64,000 nt of DNA from Acinetobacter sp. ANC 4178 (GTDB lineage Bacteria; Pseudomonadota; Gammaproteobacteria; Pseudomonadales; Moraxellaceae): assembly GCF_004331175.1 (NCBI RefSeq), contig NZ_SJOD01000001.1, forward strand, positions 496,001 through 560,000, in the 5' to 3' direction. Below the pieces are notes generated by a model. The model was not told the origin of the DNA and did no database searches. It was given only the letters and a program-made list of their open reading frames with translations. Made by a program: the position numbers and the translations under genes. Numbering within the stretch: position 1 is the stretch's first letter; the number at the start of each line of letters is the position of its first letter. Shown here piece after piece: positions 8,899 to 17,022 of this stretch.

Positions 8899-9504
8899 TT
8901 AAACATTTAAAATTAAAGACAATGCGATACCCCACATAATCAAAGCAATTAACCCATCCAAAACTTTCCATGCTTTAGGATTTTCAAAAACTGGCGTTAA
9001 TAGTCGTGCCCCATAACCTAAACTGAAAAAGAATAACCATGATGCAGTCATGGTGCCCAGTGCAAAATAGAGTTTGCTCTGCTCAAATTGAGTTGAGATA
9101 GAACCAATCAGTACCACTGTATCCAAGTAGACATGCGGGTTTAGCCAAGTTAATGCCAAACACACCATCAAGATTTGACCTAAATTGGTTTCATTTTGCT
9201 GTGCTGCATGCAACCCCTGATTCGATTTGAAAGCAGCACGCAAATGTTGCAAGCCATACCAAAATAAAAATAACGCCCCTGCCCATTTCGCCATGCCCAG
9301 AACTTCAGGGTAATGCTGAAGCACCACAGAAAAACCTGTGATTCCCAACAAAATTAAAATTGAATCGGACAGCGCACAAACAAAACAGACCCAAAATACA
9401 GATTGTTGTTTTAAGCCCTGTTTTAAAACAAAAGCATTTTGCGCCCCAATCGCCACAATCAGACTAAAACCAATCGCGATGCCCTGTAAATACGTTTGTA
9501 ACAT
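8899..9504 (-). CDS. argO: LysE/ArgO-family basic amino acid exporter
   Basis: Inner-membrane exporter of 201 residues with about six hydrophobic segments. The N-terminal motif GFSLIVAIGAQNAFVLKQGL and the middle LALTWLNPHVYLDTVVLIG are typical of LysE/ArgO, which export arginine or lysine. It is divergent from a LysR-type regulator whose sequence is ArgP/LysG-like, the classical exporter-regulator arrangement. The intergenic region (9505-9642) is AT-rich and should hold both promoters. Substrate preference between Lys and Arg is inferred, not seen. Confidence 0.85.
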   Translation of the reverse strand: MLQTYLQGIAIGFSLIVAIGAQNAFVLKQGLKQQSVFWVCFVCALSDSILILLGITGFSVVLQHYPEVLGMAKWAGALFLFWYGLQHLRAAFKSNQGLHAAQQNETNLGQILMVCLALTWLNPHVYLDTVVLIGSISTQFEQSKLYFALGTMTASWLFFFSLGYGARLLTPVFENPKAWKVLDGLIALIMWGIALSLILNV

Positions 9505-9642
9505 GACTTTTTCAACTCTATTTTTTGCTCCATCGCATTATCAAGGATTTTTTCTTAAACTAAATAAAACTAAAAAAATATCAATTTAACTCAATTTATC
9601 TTAGATTAGACCCATAACTTATAATGAGAGCTGAGCTTCGGC

Positions 9643-10554
9643 ATGCTGAATAGTAAACAATGTGACGCATTTTTAGCGGTTGCAGAAACAGGCAGTTTTG
9701 ATTTGGCCGCCGAACGCTTATGCATTACAGCTTCGGCAGTCACCATGCGTGTACAGAGTTTAGAAAAATCCTTGGGGCATTTGTTGATTGTGCGTGAGCG
9801 CCCTTGCCGCACCACTCAGGCAGGCTTATCGTTATTGCACTATTTACAGCACACTCGGCGATTAGAACAGAATCTGTTACAGGACTTAACGGGGCAAACA
9901 CCTGAATCGCCCTTCTATCAACTCAATATTGCCACCAATGATGATTCCCTTGCCACTTGGTTACTGCGAGCAATACGGGAAACCTTGCTACGTGAAAAAA
10001 TTGTGGTGCATTTAAAAGTCGATGATCAAAGCCAAACTCACCATTTACTCGAAGCAGGATTAGTCAGTGCCTGTATCACGACTGCACAGCACGCGATGAA
10101 AGGCTGCGTAGCTACTCGTTTAGGCAGTATGAATTATCGAATGGTGGCAACCCCTGAATTTACCCGACGTTGGTTTGCCCAAGGCTTAAACCGACAGAAC
10201 TTAAGAATGGCGCCAGCGGTGATCTATAATGATAAAGACCATCTGCATACCGATATGATTCTGGAAAAATTTGGCTTAAATATTGAGAGCTATCCACACC
10301 ACTTTATTCCTTCTTCGACGGCTTTTGTAGAGGCGATTGAATATGGGCTAGGATTTGGAATGGTACCAGACTATCAAATTGGGCAACGCTTATATACGGG
10401 AGAATGGGTTGAATTATTACCCGATGCTCATATCAATATTCAATTATACTGGCACCACTGGAAGCAACAATCTCCTCCGTTGGCACAACTCACGCGAGAT
10501 ATGATCGACAAAGCGCCAAGCTATATGAATCAGCAAATGAACACTTCTTTTTAA
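9643..10554 (+). CDS. argP: ArgP/LysG-family LysR-type regulator
   Basis: 303-residue LysR regulator. The N-terminal HTH (AFLAVAETGSFDLAAERLCITASAVTMRVQSLEK) has the ArgP signature in which the recognition helix reads SAVTMRVQSLE, and the effector domain begins near NIATNDDSLATWLL. ArgP/LysG activates the adjacent exporter when intracellular Arg/Lys is high. A TATAAT hexamer lies at 9620-9625, 18 bases before the ATG. No strong ribosome site is visible, so the mRNA may be short-leadered. Confidence 0.86.
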   Translation: MLNSKQCDAFLAVAETGSFDLAAERLCITASAVTMRVQSLEKSLGHLLIVRERPCRTTQAGLSLLHYLQHTRRLEQNLLQDLTGQTPESPFYQLNIATNDDSLATWLLRAIRETLLREKIVVHLKVDDQSQTHHLLEAGLVSACITTAQHAMKGCVATRLGSMNYRMVATPEFTRRWFAQGLNRQNLRMAPAVIYNDKDHLHTDMILEKFGLNIESYPHHFIPSSTAFVEAIEYGLGFGMVPDYQIGQRLYTGEWVELLPDAHINIQLYWHHWKQQSPPLAQLTRDMIDKAPSYMNQQMNTSF

Positions 10555-10573
10555 TCAGACACCCTGCACGTGA

Positions 10574-10605
10574 ACTAAACACATTCGGTTTAGTCACTCT
10601 TTTTT
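10574..10605 (+). terminator. Probable terminator of argP, overlapping the 3' end of the YceI gene
   Basis: ACTAAAC (10574-10580) and GTTTAGT (10588-10594) form a 7-bp stem, with CACTC and then six Ts after it. The T-run lies inside the last codons of the opposite-strand YceI gene. Confidence 0.55.
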
Positions 10606-11187
10606 CCATTTTCCAATGACTTGAATATTTACTTTTTCACCAATTCCACCCATGGCTTTTTTCATACCAAAATCGCTACGGCGAATTATAGTATACGCCT
10701 CGACATCTAACACATCAGGATTATTCGAATTTGGAACTAATGTGGCATTAAACGAAATGGGATGAGTCACGCCTCTTAAAGTCAAATTGCCGAGAATTTG
10801 ATAATGATGATCTCCAAGCGCTTTAAATTGAGTGCTGGTAAATATCACTGTTTTATATTTTTCTACATAAAATAAGTCTGGGCCCAAAACCATCTGTTTG
10901 AAAGACGGTCTATTCAAGCGGATACTGGTGATATCGAGTATCACCTCGGCTGTGGCTTGTTCAGGTTGTTGCAAATCAAACTGAAGACTGGATTGGACTT
11001 TTTCAAACTGACCTTTCACAAAAGTCACGCCAAAAGAGTCAATATGAAAACCAACTTCAGAATCAGCAGTTAAATACCACGGGCTAGCCAATGCAGTTTG
11101 AATAGACATAATCATAGCAAACGCATAAATATACCCAGAAACCCGAAGTGGAAATGAAGCCCCATAAGCTCCAACATGGCATGGCAT
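10594..11187 (-). CDS. YceI-family periplasmic lipid-binding protein
   Basis: About 197 residues. A hydrophobic N-terminal segment (SGYIYAFAMIMSIQTALAS) acts as signal peptide, and the mature part opens with WYLTADSEVGFHIDSFGVTFVKGQFEKV, the typical YceI lipocalin-like start. Later family blocks are NLTLRGVTHPISFNATL and RRSDFGMKKAMGGIGEKVNIQV. YceI proteins bind isoprenoid-type lipids in the periplasm; a precise role is not known. GAGGG lies 7 bases before the ATG at 11187, so I prefer it over the ATG two codons upstream (11193), which directly abuts the ribosome site. The nadM-like gene ends 36 bases upstream on the same strand, so the two may be one unit. Confidence 0.85.
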   Translation of the reverse strand: MPCHVGAYGASFPLRVSGYIYAFAMIMSIQTALASPWYLTADSEVGFHIDSFGVTFVKGQFEKVQSSLQFDLQQPEQATAEVILDITSIRLNRPSFKQMVLGPDLFYVEKYKTVIFTSTQFKALGDHHYQILGNLTLRGVTHPISFNATLVPNSNNPDVLDVEAYTIIRRSDFGMKKAMGGIGEKVNIQVIGKWKKE

Positions 11188-11222
11188 ATCCATTCCCTCA
11201 AACGAGGTGATGAATCCATAGT

Positions 11223-11792
11223 TTACTCAAGATTGGTTTTATCTTGGGTCTGGTATTTGTGTTGTAATTGTTGATAAAGCACGCTTTGCTTGAAGTTTTG
11301 TAAAAATGCAATTGTGCCTTGCGGAAAGGTATTTTCCCAAATCTCCCCACGATAATAAGCTTCACGCATGGGTGTCGCAGACATCGCACCTTCTAAACTA
11401 TCAATTTCAACCATTTCCCATTCTGGAAAAAGTTCTAAATAATAAGAAGATTCATCTTTAAAATGTCCAATCAACCCTACTTTATGTTCAGGCTGTACTA
11501 CATTTGCAACTAAAGTTTTGACCAAATTGACCCATTTTTTATCATTATAAACATCGATAACATGTACAAAATGAATACGTGCAGCATCTTCCACAGAAAA
11601 ATTCGACAAAATCATCTGTTCGCGTTCTTGAGCGGTAAATGGGTTTTTAATATTACGTTCCATCTGTGCCGAACCTAATGCCAAAATAACATGGTCACTC
11701 AGTTCCAGCGCAATTTGGATGGTTCTCATATGCGCCAAATGAAAGGGCTGAAAACGACCAATAAATACCAGATAATCAAATGTATGTTTCAT
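11223..11792 (-). CDS. nadM: NadM-like nicotinamide-nucleotide adenylyltransferase
   Basis: 189-residue nucleotidyltransferase of the HIGH superfamily. The ATP site is FIGRFQPFHLAHMRTI and the second motif is SATPMREAYYRGE. Between them lies ERNIKNPFTAQEREQMI, where NadM-type enzymes carry conserved Arg. NadM joins NMN and ATP to make NAD in salvage. It lacks the Nudix domain of the bifunctional NadM proteins. An alternative is another small cytidylyl/adenylyltransferase of the same fold. The ATG at 11792 is the only good start. Confidence 0.75.
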   Translation of the reverse strand: MKHTFDYLVFIGRFQPFHLAHMRTIQIALELSDHVILALGSAQMERNIKNPFTAQEREQMILSNFSVEDAARIHFVHVIDVYNDKKWVNLVKTLVANVVQPEHKVGLIGHFKDESSYYLELFPEWEMVEIDSLEGAMSATPMREAYYRGEIWENTFPQGTIAFLQNFKQSVLYQQLQHKYQTQDKTNLE

Positions 11793-11896
11793 AGAGAATG
11801 AACTTTTTTATGAACTCATCAGTAGCAGCGTTATTGTTTAAGATACGACATAATGACTCATAAAATTTAACTAAATTTTAAAGCAAGGATAGTACG

Positions 11897-12697
11897 ATGA
11901 CGCTCAGTTGTATTCAACAACCACATGAACATTTAAATGCAAATTTAGACAACGGTATTTTGACGTTAGCCATTAACCGCCCAAAAGCAAAAAATGCCTT
12001 GTACGGTGAATTGTATTTATGGATTGCTCAAGCCCTAGATGAAGCGGATCAATCTAAAGATGTACGCGTAGTGATTTTACGGGGTGAAGATGCCGATTTC
12101 ACTGCGGGAAATGATATGCAAGACTTTATGCAATTCATTCAATCCCCACTACAAGGCAAATCTGGCGATGCACCTCCGTTTGTCGTGTTAAAAGCAGCGG
12201 CACGTTTTTCTAAACCTTTAATTGCTGCGGTTCGCGGTGTGGCAATTGGCATTGGCGTGACTATTTTGCTGCATGCCGACCTTGTTTATAGTGACCAAAC
12301 TGCCTTATTCCAAATTCCATTTGTGAGCCTTGGACTTTCACCAGAAGGTGCAGCAAGCCAATTACTGATTCAACAAGCGGGTTACCACAAAGCGGCTGAA
12401 TTGTTGTTTACTGCACAGAAATTTAACAGTGAAAAAGCAGTTGCAGCAGGTCTAGTCAACAGCATTGAAGAAGATGTCTATGTAGCAGCACTCAAACAAG
12501 CACAAATTTTAGCGGCATTGCCATTGGCATCGTTACGTCAAACCAAAGCGCTCATGAAGCATAACCTAGACAGCATCGTGGACTGTATTGATCATGAGGC
12601 TGAAATTTTCATGCAGCGTGTTTCTTCACCAGAAATGGCTGAAGCCGTTGCAGCATTTATGCAAAAACGTAAACCCGATTTTGCTCAATTTAACTAA
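11897..12697 (+). CDS. Enoyl-CoA hydratase/isomerase family protein
   Basis: 266-residue crotonase-fold enzyme. It begins with the usual NGILTLAINRPKAKNALYG, has the first oxyanion block as ADFTAGNDMQDF and the second as AAVRGVAIGIGVTILLHADLVY, then FVSLGLSPEGAAS, where family members carry a catalytic Glu (here Glu in SPEGAAS). This points to an enoyl-CoA hydratase or isomerase of fatty-acid or aromatic catabolism; the substrate cannot be told. AGCAAGGA precedes the ATG. A strong terminator ends the unit, so it is monocistronic. Confidence 0.87.
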   Translation: MTLSCIQQPHEHLNANLDNGILTLAINRPKAKNALYGELYLWIAQALDEADQSKDVRVVILRGEDADFTAGNDMQDFMQFIQSPLQGKSGDAPPFVVLKAAARFSKPLIAAVRGVAIGIGVTILLHADLVYSDQTALFQIPFVSLGLSPEGAASQLLIQQAGYHKAAELLFTAQKFNSEKAVAAGLVNSIEEDVYVAALKQAQILAALPLASLRQTKALMKHNLDSIVDCIDHEAEIFMQRVSSPEMAEAVAAFMQKRKPDFAQFN

Positions 12698-12705
12698 TTG
12701 AACGT

Positions 12706-12734
12706 CAAAAGGGGCATTAAGCCCCTTTTGTTTT
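12706..12734 (+). terminator. Terminator after the enoyl-CoA hydratase gene
   Basis: CAAAAGGGGC, loop ATTAA, GCCCCTTTTG, then TTTT. It is a 10-bp perfect stem. Confidence 0.92.
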
Positions 12735-12811
12735 AGCTCACCCAAATACAACACCTGTTCAACAGCACCCGATATATTCTAAAACAACAACTTTTAAAAT
12801 TTATAAATCCC

Positions 12812-13594
12812 ATGACAGACACCAATCAATCGAATTTCATTGCAGATGACTCAGGCAAACCCCGTTACTACGAGCCTGCCCCGCAAGATATTGATGTTGC
12901 TAATTTCCGTAAAGTGATTGAAAGCCGTCGTTCAGTACGTAAATTTACTGATCGTACAATTCCTAGCGACGTTTTGGATGCCTGTTTAGATTTAGCACTG
13001 CTCGCGCCTAACTCATCTAATTTACAACCGTGGACTTTTTATGTCGTACAAAGTCCAAGCAAAAAAAAACAATTGGTAAAAGCCTGTCTAAACCAATTGG
13101 CAGCCAAAACCGCGGCTGAACTGATTGTCTGTATTGCACGTACGGACCGTTTAGATGATATGGCAAAACGCAACATCAGCGAATTTCCATTTCCTGAAAC
13201 ACCACCTGCGGTGCAAAAATATTATCGCGTCATTCCCTACAACTACAAAACAGGCTATTTCAATGCGTTAGGCAACGTCAAAAAAGTCGCGTTTAAGTTG
13301 GTACGAACCTTTGATAAGCAATTGCCTGTTACGGCTTTTAACTCTGCCGATGCCAAATTATGGGCAAGCAAAACTACAGCGCTGGCGTGTGAAAATCTAG
13401 TTTTGGCTTTGCGTGCCTATGGTTTTGATAGCTGCATGATGGAAGGTTTTGATGAACCAATGGTTCGAAAAATCTTAAAACTGAATGACCAGCAATATCC
13501 TGTCATGGTCATTGCAGCAGGCGAACGTGCAAAAGACGGTGTGTTTTTCCCACAATACCGTTTTGATCGTGAGTTATTTATTCAGAAGGTTTAA
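12812..13594 (+). CDS. Nitroreductase-family flavoprotein
   Basis: 260-residue FMN-dependent oxidoreductase. FMN-binding features are ESRRSVRKFTDRTIP near residue 38, LLAPNSSNLQPWTFYVV near 69, and AGERAKDGVFFPQYRF at the end. The family reduces nitro groups, quinones or related acceptors with NAD(P)H; the natural substrate is not evident. The N-terminal ~30 residues before the first FMN motif are longer than in minimal members. There is no obvious operon partner. The region downstream is non-coding and palindrome-rich. Confidence 0.85.
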   Translation: MTDTNQSNFIADDSGKPRYYEPAPQDIDVANFRKVIESRRSVRKFTDRTIPSDVLDACLDLALLAPNSSNLQPWTFYVVQSPSKKKQLVKACLNQLAAKTAAELIVCIARTDRLDDMAKRNISEFPFPETPPAVQKYYRVIPYNYKTGYFNALGNVKKVAFKLVRTFDKQLPVTAFNSADAKLWASKTTALACENLVLALRAYGFDSCMMEGFDEPMVRKILKLNDQQYPVMVIAAGERAKDGVFFPQYRFDRELFIQKV

Positions 13595-13747
13595 TTTCAA
13601 ACTCAATTTAATTCATCACCAAAGTTGGATACACGTTCGCGTCATCAGCAACTGTTCGAGGTAAGATCATTATGTTTCGTATAGTTTCTGCGATCCACTA
13701 AATCAAATGATCATTTCTGCCGAGTTTTGCTGATGACAATGGTTTTG

Positions 13748-13773
13748 CCTACTTTTCCCGAAAGAAAAGTAGG
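13748..13773. repeat. Perfect 10-bp inverted repeat in a non-coding spacer
   Basis: CCTACTTTTC (13748-13757), loop CCGAAA, GAAAAGTAGG (13764-13773). It sits in the 288-base spacer 13595-13882 after the nitroreductase gene and lacks a terminator T-run. The pattern resembles dispersed intergenic palindromes I recall from Acinetobacter genomes, which would need a genome-wide search to confirm. Confidence 0.6.
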
Positions 13774-13787
13774 TCGAACCTGAACAA

Positions 13788-13807
13788 GATTGAAATATAT
13801 TTCAATC
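13788..13807. repeat. Perfect 20-bp palindrome
   Basis: GATTGAAATATATTTCAATC reads the same on both strands. It lies 14 bases from the previous inverted repeat, so the spacer 13595-13882 holds two strong symmetric elements. It could be a dimeric regulator site or part of a dispersed repeat; it is not a terminator. Confidence 0.6.
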
Positions 13808-13882
13808 GTAGTGCAAGACGAAGTGGGTTAAACCCGAAATTACAACATCAACCTTAAAGACACTGCTAAGCTTTCTTTAATA

Positions 13883-14194
13883 TTAAATATCTAGTATTTG
13901 AATAAACTCAAAAGCAGGCTCTTCATAAGGATGGCTTGCTTTGAGTGCCTGAGCCACTGCTTTGGCATGGGTTTCTGGCACAATCGTTTCTACTCGCCAT
14001 TCAGGCACTTGCTCTAAACTGTCTAACTCACCAATGAATGGATTTGCCCCTTGCACAGGTTTAAACTGTCCTGTCCCCAAAACCTGCCAAGCACAGTGTT
14101 CATAATTGCCAATCCCCCCAGCCCCTACTGAAAAAATTGCCTGTTTAGTCGACTCTAGGTGACTCTCTGGAACGTAATAAATTAATTTCAGCAT
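13883..14194 (-). CDS. Stand-alone NIF3 insert-domain (CutA1-like) protein
   Basis: 103 residues resembling the insert domain of YqfO-type NIF3 proteins: MLKLIYYVPESHLESTKQAI, GAGGIGNYEHCAWQVLGTGQF, GANPFIG, and the end HPYEEPAFEFIQI. These small ferredoxin-like domains form trimers. Its molecular role is not established. I chose the ATG at 14194 because AAGGAAA stands 4-5 bases before it; a frame nine codons longer exists but has no such site. The full-size NIF3 protein in this window (44331-45089) lacks this insert. Confidence 0.8.
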   Translation of the reverse strand: MLKLIYYVPESHLESTKQAIFSVGAGGIGNYEHCAWQVLGTGQFKPVQGANPFIGELDSLEQVPEWRVETIVPETHAKAVAQALKASHPYEEPAFEFIQILDI

Positions 14195-14407
14195 AAGTTT
14201 CCTTTTTTCAAATCTATGCATGTGCTTATTGTTGAGTTATTTTTCCTTAAAATACAAGCAACCGCTATTACTTCAAAAATGTATATGAACTTCACTCCAG
14301 CAAAGTTGACCGAACATTCAACCATTCTGCTTTAATCCATCGTAAATAAAAAATAGGGATTTCTTCGTTTAACCAACATTTTCAACAAAGTACATTTATT
14401 TATTAAA

Positions 14408-14426
14408 TAATAATTGTTATCATTCG
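14408..14426. promoter_or_regulatory. Fur-box-like site before the DUF3649-PepSY-DUF3325 operon
   Basis: AATAATAATTGTTATCATT matches the 19-base Fur consensus at 12 positions when aligned without gaps. It stands about 40 bases before the first gene of a membrane operon whose families are tied to iron uptake. This is inference from the match and the context. Confidence 0.55.
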
Positions 14427-14464
14427 TATTAATATTTAAATAACTTATATCTCCCGATAATCTC

Positions 14465-14809
14465 ATGAATAATTCAAGTGTGCCAGACCAGCTGATAGCA
14501 GCCCCTATCATCAAAATCAAACCACAATCCGATTCCGCCTTGCTCAAATATCGTGGCATGGTGTTGTATCGTTTTGTTTTGGCAATTTTTGGTGGCTATC
14601 TACTTTCTGCCCTAACTGCAATTGTGGTTGCAAAAGCCTTTATAGACTATCGAGCTAGTGCTGCAATCGCCGCAACGCTATTGGCTTTTAGCATTCATTG
14701 CGCAGCTTTTATTTGGGTATTTATGGTGCATAAAACGTTAAAAGCCAGCCTTGGCATTTTTATTCCATGCTTTGTTCTTTGGCTAACTTCGCAATTTTTA
14801 GGGGCTTGA
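14465..14809 (+). CDS. DUF3649-like small membrane protein (iron-uptake associated)
   Basis: 114 residues with three to four hydrophobic segments (FVLAIFGGYLLSALTAIVVAKAF, ASAAIAATLLAFSIHCAAFIWVFMV, ILIPCFVLWL-like end). It is the first gene of a three-gene unit: one base separates it from the PepSY gene, and that gene overlaps the third by four. This size, topology and order match the DUF3649/PepSY/DUF3325 module found near siderophore receptors in gammaproteobacteria. No catalytic motif is visible; it may be an accessory membrane subunit. A Fur-box-like site upstream suggests induction under iron starvation. Confidence 0.72.
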   Translation: MNNSSVPDQLIAAPIIKIKPQSDSALLKYRGMVLYRFVLAIFGGYLLSALTAIVVAKAFIDYRASAAIAATLLAFSIHCAAFIWVFMVHKTLKASLGIFIPCFVLWLTSQFLGA

Positions 14810-14810
14810 T

Positions 14811-16601
14811 ATGCGTCCAGATGACAAAGTTGAAGGTCCTCGTCAGTCCATGTCCTGGTTACACACGTGGGCAAGTCTGATTTTAGGTTGGTTACTATAT
14901 GCAATTTTTGTAACAGGCACGCTCAGTTTTTTCCAGAACGAAATTACCATATGGATGAAACCAGAACTACATCAATCCGTCGCCAATAATACCCAAATCC
15001 AACAAACTCAAATTGCATTAAATTATCTGCAAAAGAACCATCCTCAGGCAGGCAGTTGGATGATTTCTCTGCCAAATTCTCGTCAAACTACTACTGAAAT
15101 TATGGTGCGTAAACAAGGCGAAGATCCGCGTGCTCGACGTGGTGGCGAACGTATTAGCCTAGACAGCCAAACGGGAGAAGTTCTACAAGCACGTGATACG
15201 CGAGGCGGCAGTTTTCTCTATCGTTTTCATTTTGAACTGTATGGCTTACCACGACTTTGGACACGTTGGTTAGTGGGATTAGCCACCATGCTCATGCTGG
15301 TTGCAATTGTGAGTGGCATCATTACTCACAAAAAAATCTTCAAAGACTTTTTTACGTTCCGTTCGGGCAAGGGACAACGTTCTTGGTTAGATGCGCATAA
15401 TGCAACCGCGGTCTTTGCACTGCCCTTTCATATCATGATCACCTTCAGTGGTTTATTACTGCTCATGTTTATGTTCATGCCTTGGGGAATTAATCAGGTT
15501 TATTCAGATCGTCAAGAATTTCTCAGAGATTTACGTCCGCAGACCAATGCTCAGCCATCCAAGCCGCCATCTGAAACACTTAACCCAGAGCATTCCGCAC
15601 GAAAAGCTGAAATGCCGCAACATGCTCACACTCCATCAGGTTTATCTGAAAATCAGCAGAATATTCAAGTAGGTTCGGGTGAGCACTCTTCTAAACATGG
15701 CGAACAAGGTCGTGGAGAGCATGGGCAGCGCGAAAGAAATGAAAGACCAAGTCAAGCCGCCCCACTGACTGATCTCACCCCAATGTTGAACTATGCAGCA
15801 TCTCAGTGGCAAAACAATCCCATTGGTTCAATTCAAATCATTGCCCCAAATACCACGGCGGCGAATGTCGCAATTAAAGCACTGTATGCAGAAAGTGTCA
15901 TTGCACGAAATATTATGCCCACATTTACCTTTAATGGAACGGGTATCAACACCACAGCGCAAAATTCACCTTATCGGGCTTCAGCTCCAATGGGGATTTA
16001 TAATGTCGTGACTGTTTTACATGAAGCACGTGGCTTAGATTTAACCCTGCGTTGGTTATTATTCAGTTCGGGGATTCTGGGCACTTTAATGGTCGCAACA
16101 GGATTGATTTTATGGTGTGTCAAACGTGCGCCACAACAACAAAAACAAGGTTACAAATCTTTTGGTTATCGCGTGGTTGAAGTCACCAATATTACGGCAA
16201 TTATTGGTTTACCTTTGGCTTGTGCAGGTTATTTTTATGCAAACCGATTATTACCAGTACAACTCGAAACACGTTTAGATTGGGAGATTAATGTTTTCTT
16301 GATTACGTGGTTATGCTGCCTCATTTATGCCATTTTCCGCACCCATCGTCAGGCTTGGTTGGAATTACTCGGGTTCGCAACCATCATGTTTGCTTTGCTG
16401 CCTGTTTTAAATGCACTGACAGGTGGTCATCCGTTATGGCTCAGTATTGCAGAAGGACAATGGATGATTGCCAGCTTCGACCTCATGGCATGGGCTTTGG
16501 CATTCCTCTTTGGTATGGCTTATCTTAAAGTCAAAAATCATAAAGGTTTAACTGGCAAAAAAACCAAAGCAGCTCCTCGAACAAAGGAGCTAACACCATG
16601 A
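14811..16601 (+). CDS. PepSY-associated TM helix protein (putative siderophore/ferric reductase)
   Basis: 596-residue inner-membrane protein. The N-terminus WLHTWASLILGWLLYAIFVTGTLSFF is the classic first helix of the PepSY_TM family, with its His. A periplasmic PepSY-like part (residues ~50-150) and helices near 160-180 and 200-230 follow (WLDAHNATAVFALPFHIMITFSGLLLL carries two more His). A polar, His-containing linker covers about residues 240-317, and further helices lie near 400-430 and in the last 150 residues. Relatives such as FoxB/FsrB-type proteins reduce ferric siderophores, with conserved His ligating haem. The exact activity here is inferred. Confidence 0.8.
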   Translation: MRPDDKVEGPRQSMSWLHTWASLILGWLLYAIFVTGTLSFFQNEITIWMKPELHQSVANNTQIQQTQIALNYLQKNHPQAGSWMISLPNSRQTTTEIMVRKQGEDPRARRGGERISLDSQTGEVLQARDTRGGSFLYRFHFELYGLPRLWTRWLVGLATMLMLVAIVSGIITHKKIFKDFFTFRSGKGQRSWLDAHNATAVFALPFHIMITFSGLLLLMFMFMPWGINQVYSDRQEFLRDLRPQTNAQPSKPPSETLNPEHSARKAEMPQHAHTPSGLSENQQNIQVGSGEHSSKHGEQGRGEHGQRERNERPSQAAPLTDLTPMLNYAASQWQNNPIGSIQIIAPNTTAANVAIKALYAESVIARNIMPTFTFNGTGINTTAQNSPYRASAPMGIYNVVTVLHEARGLDLTLRWLLFSSGILGTLMVATGLILWCVKRAPQQQKQGYKSFGYRVVEVTNITAIIGLPLACAGYFYANRLLPVQLETRLDWEINVFLITWLCCLIYAIFRTHRQAWLELLGFATIMFALLPVLNALTGGHPLWLSIAEGQWMIASFDLMAWALAFLFGMAYLKVKNHKGLTGKKTKAAPRTKELTP

Positions 16602-16936
16602 TGTTCTTTTTATTAATTTACTCATTATGTAGTTTAGCCTTTATTGCCTTAGCCAGTTCAATGTCGAAACATCAAAAACAGATTTTTGGCAATCAACTCA
16701 ATGCCAAACAAACGCGCTACGCCACAATCATAGGATGGCTACTACTCACCTTCAGTCTAGTGATATGTATTCTGTCAGGAAAACTCAGCAATATGCTCAG
16801 TTTCTGGGTGGGTGTCCTCAGTTTTGCTGCTTTATTTGTGGGTGTCTCTCTAAGTTATTTTGAGCAGAAAATCAAAACCTTTGCTCTTGCACTGTGTATT
16901 ATTTGTCTGATGAGTGCAACAATGCTGTGGTTTTAA
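16598..16936 (+). CDS. DUF3325-like small membrane protein
   Basis: 112 residues, four hydrophobic segments, with a conserved cluster SMSKHQKQIFG after the first helix as in DUF3325. The ATG overlaps the stop of the PepSY gene (ATGATG), a sign of translational coupling. It is the last gene of the presumed iron-uptake operon. No catalytic residues are recognised. It is likely a partner of the PepSY protein. Confidence 0.75.
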   Translation: MMFFLLIYSLCSLAFIALASSMSKHQKQIFGNQLNAKQTRYATIIGWLLLTFSLVICILSGKLSNMLSFWVGVLSFAALFVGVSLSYFEQKIKTFALALCIICLMSATMLWF

Positions 16937-16963
16937 TGCTGCACTCCGCCAAAGCTTTTAGGC

Positions 16964-16999
16964 TATAATCACTCGGCCAATCTTCAGATTGGCTTTTTT
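16964..16999 (+). terminator. -10 box followed at once by a terminator-like hairpin
   Basis: A TATAAT at 16964-16969 is followed by GCCAATC (16976-16982), loop TTCA, GATTGGC (16987-16993) and six Ts. The hairpin probably ends the PepSY operon. If the -10 is used, it also sits at the very 5' end of the next mRNA. No good -35 is seen. Confidence 0.7.
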
Positions 17000-17022
17000 A
17001 ATTGACTGCCTTTGGAATTTCT

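Noticed and set aside
14332..14559. Minus-strand frame before the DUF3649 gene
   Set aside because: It overlaps the Fur-box region and the true gene, with composition of a shadow frame.
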